From Verrucomicrobiota bacterium (GTDB lineage: Bacteria; Verrucomicrobiota; Verrucomicrobiia; Limisphaerales; UBA9464), in the NCBI GenBank assembly GCA_026397675.1, contig JAPLUH010000223.1, forward strand, positions 1-5,494: a stretch of DNA of 5,494 nucleotides. The letters run 5' to 3'. Positions 1-5,494 of this stretch are shown piece after piece. Made by a program: the position numbers and the translations under genes. Every line of letters starts with the position of its first letter. Position 1 is the stretch's first letter. The notes under the pieces were generated by a model that was not told the origin of the DNA, searched no databases, and was given only the letters and a program-made list of their open reading frames with translations.

Positions 1-1
1 G

Positions 2-553
2 CTTTTCTTGCATGGAGCCGGAGAGCGCGGGACCAATCTCAATGCCGTCGCGGTGCATGGGCCGCCCAAACTAGTGGCCGCCGGTCGGGAGTTTCCCTTC
101 ATTCTCGCATCGCCGCAGTGCCCGTCGGGTCAGGTTTGGAATCCCACCACGCTCCTAGCGCTGCTGGATGAACTGCAGGCGAGCCTTCCGGTGGATGGTC
201 GCCGTGTTTATGTCACGGGCCTGAGCATGGGCGGCTACGGCACGTGGGAGTTGGCGGTGAAGCATCCGGAGCGCTTCGCGGCCGTGGCTCCGATTTGCGG
301 AGGCGGAGAACGCATTCGCACGTTACTTCCGGCGCGACGCGAGGCCCTCAAGACGCTGGGTGTCTGGGCCTTCCACGGTGGGAAGGACTCGACGGTGGTG
401 CCCGCTGAGAGCGAGCGGATGGTGGAGGCATTCAAGAAGGCGGGGAATGAGTCGGTGAAGCACACCGTCTACCCCGACGCTGGGCACGATTCCTGGACTC
501 AGGCCTACAACGATCCCGCGTTCTTCGACTGGTTGTTGCAGCATTCGCGCTGA
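2..553 (+). CDS. Alpha/beta-hydrolase, predicted peptidase/esterase (dienelactone hydrolase or PHB depolymerase-like), 5' partial
   Basis: This is the C-terminal part of a serine hydrolase; its start lies left of the window. The reading frame is open from base 2 and reads LFLHGAGERG, the usual beta-strand plus oxyanion-hole loop of predicted peptidases/esterases of the COG4099 type. The TTG at 8-10 is therefore an internal Leu codon and not a start. The triad is complete: nucleophile Ser in GLSMGGYG (codon 224-226), Asp in GGKDSTVVP (codon 386-388) and His in DAGHDSW (codon 485-487). The spacing is normal for the fold, and the protein ends shortly after the His, at TGA 551-553. Relatives hydrolyse ester or peptide bonds and are often exported, sometimes with extra N-terminal domains. 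Whether this one has a signal peptide or such domains cannot be seen. The exact substrate is unknown; acyl or feruloyl esterase, carboxylesterase and peptidase activities all fit. An alcohol dehydrogenase gene follows after 28 bases on the same strand. Confidence 0.9.
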   Translation, partial: LFLHGAGERGTNLNAVAVHGPPKLVAAGREFPFILASPQCPSGQVWNPTTLLALLDELQASLPVDGRRVYVTGLSMGGYGTWELAVKHPERFAAVAPICGGGERIRTLLPARREALKTLGVWAFHGGKDSTVVPAESERMVEAFKKAGNESVKHTVYPDAGHDSWTQAYNDPAFFDWLLQHSR

Positions 554-581
554 CTCCAAGCCAGAACAATTCCACTCTGAC

Positions 582-1694
582 ATGATCCGAACGACCCGCG
601 CAGCCATTGCTTCAGGCCAAGGACACTTCGCCATCGAATCCATCGAGGTGGCTTCGCCTCAGGGTGACGAGGTGCTCGTCGAGATCCGGGCTTCCGGCCT
701 CTGTCATACAGACCATGCCTCCTTGGACTGGAAACGTCCGCTGGTGATGGGTCATGAGGGAGCGGGTGTGGTCCTCGAGGTTGGGCCGGAGGTCACCGGT
801 GTCTGTCCCGGAGATCGGGTGGTGCTCAATTGGGTCATTCCCTGCGGCACCTGTTCGGCCTGCCATCGTGGGGCTGCGGTTCATTGCCACAGCAGCCGGC
901 CGGCCCACGTGATGGAACCCTCCGCGGCCCATGCCCATGCCGCGGGGACCCTGCTTCGGGGGGTGCCTGTGGACCGATCCTTCAATCTCGGCACCTTGTG
1001 CGGGTTGGCCCTGGTGCGTCAGGCGGCGGTCACCCGACTTGAGACCCGTGTCTCGTTTGAATCGGCCTGCATCGTTGGATGCGGGGTGATGACGGGCTTC
1101 GGCTCGGCGGTGAATGTCGCACGCGTTGCTCAAGGCAGCACCGTAGCAGTGATTGGATGCGGGGGAGTGGGGCTCAACGTGATTCAGGGTGCGCGCATTG
1201 CCGGGGCCTCCCGGATCATTGCCCTAGACCTCCAAGCGCCCTCGCTCGAGCGGGCACTGCGCTTTGGGGCTACCGAAGTAATTCAGGTGGATCTTGCAGA
1301 CCGGGAGTTGGAGGCAGCCGCGGCCGAAGTGCGCCGTCGGTGCGGCGGGGGCGGGGCCGATTATGCGTTCGAGGCGACTTCAGTCCCCAGGCTAGCGTTT
1401 GCGCCGCTCAAGCTCATTCGTGATGGCGGTATGGCCTTACAGGTGAGTGGCATCAATGATCCGGTTACCGTGCCCATGCCCCTTTTCATGTGGGACAAGA
1501 CCTATGTGACTCCGCTCTACGGTGGCTGCCTGCCGAGCCGGGATTTCCCTCGTATCTTCGACTTGCACGCCTCCGGGCAGTTGATGCTCGACGAATTGGT
1601 TACCCGTACCTACCGACTCGAAGAGTTGGCCGAAGCGTTTGACGACCTCTTGGCCGGGCGGTTGGCCAAGGGCGTGATTACCTTCGGAAATTGA
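582..1694 (+). CDS. Zinc-dependent alcohol dehydrogenase, medium-chain (MDR) family, class III-like
   Basis: Predicted to oxidise an alcohol, or reduce an aldehyde, with NAD in the cytoplasm. The 370 residues match the usual family length. The N-terminal GroES-like domain has the catalytic-zinc ligands Cys41 (GLCHTD), His58-Glu59 (GHEGAG) and Cys167 (GCGVMTGFG). Structural-zinc cysteines 88, 91, 94 and 102 are all present in the C-x2-C-x2-C-x7-C pattern. The Rossmann domain shows GCGGVG at 192-197 and an acidic Asp216 at the end of the second strand, which favours NAD over NADP. GCGVMTGFG together with GSTVAVIGCGGVGL resembles the class III, benzyl-alcohol and mycothiol-dependent formaldehyde dehydrogenases. 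The segment that in many relatives reads GT-x-FAEY is here GTLCGLALV (137-145), so the substrate should not be assumed. The ATG start gives the expected N-terminus (RAAIA), although no clear Shine-Dalgarno sequence precedes it. It lies 28 bases after the hydrolase gene and may be co-transcribed with it. The family call is firm; the substrate is unknown. Confidence 0.93.
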   Translation: MIRTTRAAIASGQGHFAIESIEVASPQGDEVLVEIRASGLCHTDHASLDWKRPLVMGHEGAGVVLEVGPEVTGVCPGDRVVLNWVIPCGTCSACHRGAAVHCHSSRPAHVMEPSAAHAHAAGTLLRGVPVDRSFNLGTLCGLALVRQAAVTRLETRVSFESACIVGCGVMTGFGSAVNVARVAQGSTVAVIGCGGVGLNVIQGARIAGASRIIALDLQAPSLERALRFGATEVIQVDLADRELEAAAAEVRRRCGGGGADYAFEATSVPRLAFAPLKLIRDGGMALQVSGINDPVTVPMPLFMWDKTYVTPLYGGCLPSRDFPRIFDLHASGQLMLDELVTRTYRLEELAEAFDDLLAGRLAKGVITFGN

Positions 1695-1713
1695 GCCAGC
1701 ACGGAGAGGCTCC

Positions 1714-3180
1714 TCAGGAATCTTGGAGGATCTCGCGAATCACCTTGCCGTGAACATCGGTGAGCCGGAAATCTCGCCCCTGGAATCGGTACGTCAGCCG
1801 CTCATGATGGATGCCCATTTGATGCAGCAGGGTGGCCTGAAAATCATGCACGTGAACTGGGTTGTGCACGGCATTCATACCGAGGTCGTCGGTCTCACCG
1901 TATGAAATTCCCGGACGCACACCGCCACCGGCCATCCACGAGGTGAAGGCGTAGGGGTGGTGGTCACGGCCCCAGCGCTTGCGGTCATCGAGGTTGCCCT
2001 GGATGAACGGCGTTCGGCCAAATTCGCCGCCCCACACCACCACGGTTTCGTCGAGCAGCCCCCGTTGTTTGAGATCGATGACCAGTCCGGCGGAGGGTTG
2101 GTCGGTGTCGCGGCATTGGGTGTAGAGTTCAGTGGTCAGGCTGTTGTGCTGATCCCAACCGGCGTGCATCACCTGCACACAGCGGACGCCTCGTTCGATG
2201 AGCCGCCGGGCCATGAGGCAATTGTAGGCAAAGGTGCCGGGCTCTCGGACGCTGGGGCCGTAGAGGGCTAAGACCGACTCCGGTTCCTTCGATAAGTCGG
2301 CCAGTTCCGGCACGCTGGTCTGCATGCGGAAGGCCATTTCGTACTGAGCGATGCGCGTGGCAATTTCTGGGTCGCCATGGGCTTCAAACTTGAGTTGGTT
2401 CAACGCACCGAGGTCATCGAGCATGGAACGTCGGGTGGCTGAGGGCAGTCCGGCCGGATTGCTCAGGTAGAGCACGGGCTCGTTGCCGCCCCGAAATTTT
2501 ACCCCCTGATAGCGGGAGGGCAGAAATCCGGAGCCCCAGTAGAAATCGTAGAATATCTGGCCACAGCTGGTCCCCTTGCTCACCGAGGTCATCACGGCGA
2601 AGGCCGGCAAATTGTCTGTCTCGCTGCCGAGGCCATAAGTCAACCAGGCTCCCAGGGTGGGACGTCCGGGAATCTGGGCGCCACTGAGCATTAGTGAAAT
2701 GGCCGGAGCATGGTTCACGGCATCGGTGTGCATGCTTTTGACGAAACACAGTTCGTCGGCGATACGGCCTGTGTGGGGCAGAAAATCACTGACCCAGGCC
2801 CCGCTTTGGCCGTGCTGGCGGAAGGGTTCTACCGGCGCAAGCATGAGTTTGCCATCGGCCTTGCCCGTCATGGTGCTGAAGCGTTTGCCGCCGATGTAGG
2901 AATCGGGCAGCGGCTTTCCGTGGCGTTTTAGTAGCTCCGGTTTGTAGTCGAAGAGATCGACATGGGTGGGCGCGCCATTTTGAAACAGATAAATGGCGTG
3001 CTTGGCGCGGGCCGGATGGTGAGGGCGAACCTGCAGGGGTGACGTGGGAGCAGGGGGGGCCGCCGCAGCCTGTCCTGAGCCGAGCAGTTGGCTCAGAGCG
3101 GCCAGGCCCAAGCCCGTGCCCGAGCGACCTAGAAATTGGCGTCGGGTTTCTCGAAGGAGGAAATCGTGGGCGGTACTCAA
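1714..3180 (-). CDS. DUF1501 domain protein, Tat-exported, alkaline phosphatase/sulfatase-like fold
   Basis: A 488-residue member of the DUF1501 family, which is remotely related to the sulfatase/alkaline-phosphatase superfamily and has no firmly established reaction. The N-terminus carries a twin-arginine signal (TRRQFLG, residues 12-18), a short Gly/Ala/Leu-rich segment and an Ala-rich probable cleavage zone near 36-41, predicting export of a folded protein to the periplasm. Family landmarks appear in order: HAIYLFQNGAPTHVDLFD from 61, GWDQH at 341-345, CRDTDQPSA at 356-364, GGEFGRT at 384-390, RWGRDHHP at 402-409, SYGETDD at 426-432 and the C-terminal GRDFRLTDVHG at 468-478. The conserved Asp, Glu and His residues could bind metal, but this is inference. 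Length and both ends look complete. The start is TTG at 3178-3180; an in-frame TGA at 3205-3207 and the absence of any ATG or GTG between them leave no other ordinary choice. It begins 5 bases after the stop of the cytochrome-type partner gene, the usual arrangement for this pair. Confidence 0.93.
   Translation of the reverse strand: MSTAHDFLLRETRRQFLGRSGTGLGLAALSQLLGSGQAAAAPPAPTSPLQVRPHHPARAKHAIYLFQNGAPTHVDLFDYKPELLKRHGKPLPDSYIGGKRFSTMTGKADGKLMLAPVEPFRQHGQSGAWVSDFLPHTGRIADELCFVKSMHTDAVNHAPAISLMLSGAQIPGRPTLGAWLTYGLGSETDNLPAFAVMTSVSKGTSCGQIFYDFYWGSGFLPSRYQGVKFRGGNEPVLYLSNPAGLPSATRRSMLDDLGALNQLKFEAHGDPEIATRIAQYEMAFRMQTSVPELADLSKEPESVLALYGPSVREPGTFAYNCLMARRLIERGVRCVQVMHAGWDQHNSLTTELYTQCRDTDQPSAGLVIDLKQRGLLDETVVVWGGEFGRTPFIQGNLDDRKRWGRDHHPYAFTSWMAGGGVRPGISYGETDDLGMNAVHNPVHVHDFQATLLHQMGIHHERLTYRFQGRDFRLTDVHGKVIREILQDS
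3061..3180 (-). other. Twin-arginine (Tat) signal peptide of the DUF1501 protein
   Basis: Codons 1-40 of the DUF1501 gene encode an N-region with Arg13-Arg14 in TRRQFLG, close to the S/T-R-R-x-F-L-K consensus. A weakly hydrophobic Gly/Leu/Ala stretch (about 21-34) and a run of alanines before a Pro-rich mature start follow. The low hydrophobicity and twin Arg favour Tat over Sec export. The exact cleavage position, near residues 38-42, is a guess from the Ala-x-Ala pattern. Confidence 0.8.
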
Positions 3181-3185
3181 TGGGT

Positions 3186-5494
3186 TTATTCCTTGGTCAG
3201 GGCTTCATCGAGGTTCAGCACCGTGCTGGTGGTGACCGTCCAGGCGGCTAGTTCCACAGGGTTTAGGCTGGAGGGGGTGGGGTGTTCGCCGGTGCGGATC
3301 CACTGGGTCGCCAGTTCGGGTTGGTGCGCGTAAGTGGCTCGGTGGCGCTGGAGACCCTCGAGCAGGATCTGGCTTTCGGCAGGGCGGGGGCGTCGCCCGA
3401 GGATTTTCTGGAAGATCTGCACCAGACGTTCGGAGTCGCGGGACTCGCTCGCCAAGACTTGCTGAGCCAAGACGCGGGCCGCTTCCACGTACCCGGTGTC
3501 GTTGAGCGTCAGCAGGGCGTGCAGGGGGACATTGGTCCGCGGCGTCTTGACCGTGCAAGTCTGACGGTTGGCCACATCGAAGAAGAGCGTCGGACCGATG
3601 ATGCGCCTCCAGAACACATACAAGCTGCGGCGGTAGAGCGCTTCACCATGGTCTTGCGTGTAGCATTTGTTACCGAAGGTGGTTTCTTCCCACACGCCGG
3701 GCGGTTGGTAGGGATTGACTGCCGTGCCGCCGAGCCGTTCGGTGAGCAAGCCAGCGGAAGCCAGAGCCATGTCCCGTATCATCGGCGAAGACATTCGGAA
3801 TCGAGGCCCCCGGCTAAGTCTGCGATTTTCCGGATCCCGCTCCCGGTTTTCCGGCGAGCTTTGCGACGATTGCCGGTAGGTGCCGCTCATCACGATGGAG
3901 CGGACGAGGGCCTTTACATCCCAGCCCGATTCCACGAACTCGATGGCCAGCCAGTCGAGCAGTTCGGGATGTGAAGGCCGTTCGCCTTGGAGGCCGAAGT
4001 CTTCGGAAGTCTTCACCAGGCCAACGCCGAAGAACTGCTGCCACAATCGGTTGACCGTCACCCGGGCGGGCAGGGGATTGGTGGGTGAGACGAGCCACTG
4101 GGCCAGTTCGAGACGGTCAGGCCGAGCCACACGGTGCCCGGGCGTCAGGTGTCCCGGCAGAGATGCGAGCACTTCAGGTCCCCGGTTTTCGTAGCTGCCA
4201 CGAACCAGTTGATGAGTAGTGCGGGGCTTGGGCAGGTCTTCCATGACCATCACCTGGGGGATCTGGTTCTGGACAGTATCCCAGTGGATTCGCGAAGCCC
4301 GTTGGCGCTCCAAGACTGCGACATACTCCGGGTCAAAATCGCGCCAGAGATCGGTCATTTTCTGGAGTCGGCCGGCGTCCCGATTGGCTGCGGGCACTTT
4401 GAGGTGTTCTCGATGGGCTGCTGAAAAATCTTGGGCCAACGGGGTTTGGTCGAGTGATTGGCCCGCTTCGGGGTGGAAGCGCTTTTGTTCCAAGGCCTCC
4501 GTGTCGCGGATGAAGTGGGACAGCCCCCTTTGAGCGTCGTCCACGCGGGTCCTCAATTCACGGTTGAGGACGGGCAATAGGGGCGGTGTCCGGGGGTTGC
4601 CTCCGCTCCCATCGACGGAGGTTTGGTTGAAGAAGGACAGGAGGCCGAAGTAGTCCTTCTGGGTGTAGGGATCGAACTTGTGGTCGTGGCAGCGGGTGCA
4701 GTTGAAGGTGGCTCCTAGCCAGACCGTGGCCACCGTTTCTGTTTGGTCGAAGAGGTAATCGATCCGGTTCTCCTCCGCGATGCGTCCACCCTCCCCATTA
4801 ATTGCGTGGTTGCGGAGGAAGCCCGTGGCGAGGCGTTGTTCGTCGGTGGCTCCCGGCAGGCGGTCTCCGGCGATTTGCCATAGGGTGAATTGATCGTAGG
4901 GCAGGTTGCGATTGAAGGCGTCGGTCACCCAGTCCCGCCAGGGCCACATGGTCCGTTCGCCGTCACCCTGGTACCCATTGGAATCGGCATAGCGGGCTGC
5001 TTCCATCCACTCCCAGGCCATTCGCTCACCGAATCGCTGGGAGGCCAGTAGGCGGTCCACCTGCCGCTCATAGGCCTGCGGCGAGGGATCGGATACGAAG
5101 GCGTCGACCTCGGCCGGTGTCGGAGGGAGGCCGGTCAGGTCGAGGCTCCATCGACGGATTAGCGTGGACCTCGCGGCTTCGGGTGCGGGCTGGAGTCCGT
5201 CGGAGGCCAGGGTGCTGCGCACGAGGGCGTCGATAGGATGGGAGACACCGGGGACCACCGGAATTGTGGGGCGTTGGGGCGGTTCGAAGGCCCAGTGCCG
5301 TCCCCAAGGGGCTCCTTGCGCAACCCATCGGCGCAAGAGGGCTACTTGCTCGGGCTTGAGGGACTTGCCGGATTCGGGCGGCGGCATGGCCTCGTCGGGA
5401 TCGCTGCTGAGGATGCGACGCAGAATTTCGCTCTGGTCGGGGCTCCCAGCGTTGACGGCGATCTTGCCGCTTTTACCCGAGCCGCGCGCCCCCG
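3186..5494 (-). CDS. PSCyt1-DUF1549 (PSCyt2)-DUF1553 (PSD1) protein, cytochrome c-like, 5' partial
   Basis: A large, probably exported, multidomain protein typical of Planctomycetota and Verrucomicrobiota; its biochemical role is not established. The frame stays open to the right edge, adding 35 codons before the ATG at 5385-5387. These read SGKIAVNAGSPDQSEILRR and then SSDPDEAMPPPESGK, the C-terminal half of a Planctomycete cytochrome c (PSCyt1) domain, so that ATG is internal. Counting from that Met, DUF1549 spans roughly 47-255 and contains a CTRCH (CxxCH) heme-attachment motif at 230-234 followed by DHKFDP. A less conserved, partly helical linker covers about 256-420. DUF1553 runs from about 421 (ARPDRLELAQWL) to about 680 and includes RVTVNRLWQQFFG and TPRTNVPLHALLTLND. 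The tail ELAAWTVTTSTVLNLDEALTKE-type ending is normal for the family, so the 3' end is intact. The signal peptide and the PSCyt1 CxxCH motif should lie beyond the window. It is followed at 5 bases by the DUF1501 gene, presumably its functional partner. Confidence 0.93.
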   Translation of the reverse strand, partial: GARGSGKSGKIAVNAGSPDQSEILRRILSSDPDEAMPPPESGKSLKPEQVALLRRWVAQGAPWGRHWAFEPPQRPTIPVVPGVSHPIDALVRSTLASDGLQPAPEAARSTLIRRWSLDLTGLPPTPAEVDAFVSDPSPQAYERQVDRLLASQRFGERMAWEWMEAARYADSNGYQGDGERTMWPWRDWVTDAFNRNLPYDQFTLWQIAGDRLPGATDEQRLATGFLRNHAINGEGGRIAEENRIDYLFDQTETVATVWLGATFNCTRCHDHKFDPYTQKDYFGLLSFFNQTSVDGSGGNPRTPPLLPVLNRELRTRVDDAQRGLSHFIRDTEALEQKRFHPEAGQSLDQTPLAQDFSAAHREHLKVPAANRDAGRLQKMTDLWRDFDPEYVAVLERQRASRIHWDTVQNQIPQVMVMEDLPKPRTTHQLVRGSYENRGPEVLASLPGHLTPGHRVARPDRLELAQWLVSPTNPLPARVTVNRLWQQFFGVGLVKTSEDFGLQGERPSHPELLDWLAIEFVESGWDVKALVRSIVMSGTYRQSSQSSPENRERDPENRRLSRGPRFRMSSPMIRDMALASAGLLTERLGGTAVNPYQPPGVWEETTFGNKCYTQDHGEALYRRSLYVFWRRIIGPTLFFDVANRQTCTVKTPRTNVPLHALLTLNDTGYVEAARVLAQQVLASESRDSERLVQIFQKILGRRPRPAESQILLEGLQRHRATYAHQPELATQWIRTGEHPTPSSLNPVELAAWTVTTSTVLNLDEALTKE
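3189..3194 (-). promoter_or_regulatory. Shine-Dalgarno site for the TTG-started DUF1501 gene
   Basis: Read on the minus strand this is AAGGAA, the last two sense codons (Lys-Glu) of the upstream PSCyt1-DUF1549-DUF1553 gene, immediately before its TAA stop at 3186-3188. It sits 8 bases before the TTG at 3178-3180, a good ribosome-binding distance. The site supports the TTG start and suggests translational coupling: ribosomes finishing the first protein can re-initiate on the second. Confidence 0.7.

Noticed and set aside
8..10. TTG as the start codon of the left-hand hydrolase
   Set aside because: The frame is open to the window edge, and the residues before it (Leu-Phe) continue the beta-strand leading into HGAGERG. 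A start here would remove part of the core fold.
554..581. Promoter or Shine-Dalgarno site in the gap before the dehydrogenase
   Set aside because: No purine-rich ribosome-binding sequence and no recognisable -35/-10 pair could be found in these 28 bases.
612..1133. A 173-codon open frame on the minus strand inside the alcohol dehydrogenase gene
   Set aside because: It is fully covered by the dehydrogenase, whose zinc and nucleotide-binding motifs are intact. The translation is compositionally odd and matches no family I recognise.
1703..1730. Possible intrinsic terminator between the convergent genes
   Set aside because: The stems are only 4-5 base pairs, the longer one lies inside the DUF1501 coding end, and there is no run of T on either strand.
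3282..3974. A 230-codon open frame on the plus strand, antisense to the DUF1553 region
   Set aside because: The opposite strand encodes a well-conserved DUF1553 domain throughout. The plus-strand translation shows no recognisable domain, and long antisense frames are expected in GC-rich coding DNA.
3996..4014. Two tandem copies of gaagtcttc with a 10-base period
   Set aside because: They encode part of the conserved KTSEDFG segment of DUF1553. The repetition is short and explained by coding constraint.

Overview
The window holds four protein-coding genes in two convergent pairs, with almost no non-coding DNA. The composition is GC-rich. The minus-strand pair is a DUF1501 protein plus a fused PSCyt1-DUF1549-DUF1553 protein. 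This pairing is strongly characteristic of the Planctomycetota/Verrucomicrobiota group, where it occurs in many paralogous copies. I lean towards Verrucomicrobiota but cannot settle it from this window. No RNA gene, mobile element, CRISPR array or long repeat was seen.

Left half, plus strand. The window opens inside an alpha/beta-hydrolase gene (to 553), whose oxyanion-hole loop and full Ser-Asp-His triad are visible. After a 28-base gap comes a complete zinc-dependent medium-chain alcohol dehydrogenase (582-1694), with both the catalytic and structural zinc sites and an NAD-type Rossmann fold. The two may be co-transcribed, but the sequence does not show a common substrate.

Right half, minus strand. 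Transcription enters from beyond the right edge. First is the large PSCyt1-DUF1549-DUF1553 protein (5494 down to 3186, 5' end missing), which carries an internal CxxCH heme-attachment motif. Its stop is followed 5 bases later by a TTG-started DUF1501 protein with a twin-arginine signal (3180-1714). The Shine-Dalgarno sequence of the second gene lies in the last codons of the first, so the two form a tightly coupled, probably periplasmic, redox/hydrolase-like module of unknown function.

The two transcription units meet tail to tail with only 19 bases between stop codons, and no convincing terminator was found there. The main annotation corrections are three. The left hydrolase has no start in the window. 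The right-hand protein does not start at the ATG at 5387, which is an internal, probably heme-ligating, methionine. The DUF1501 gene uses TTG. I did not find a clearly new system; the least understood element is the cytochrome/DUF1501 pair.
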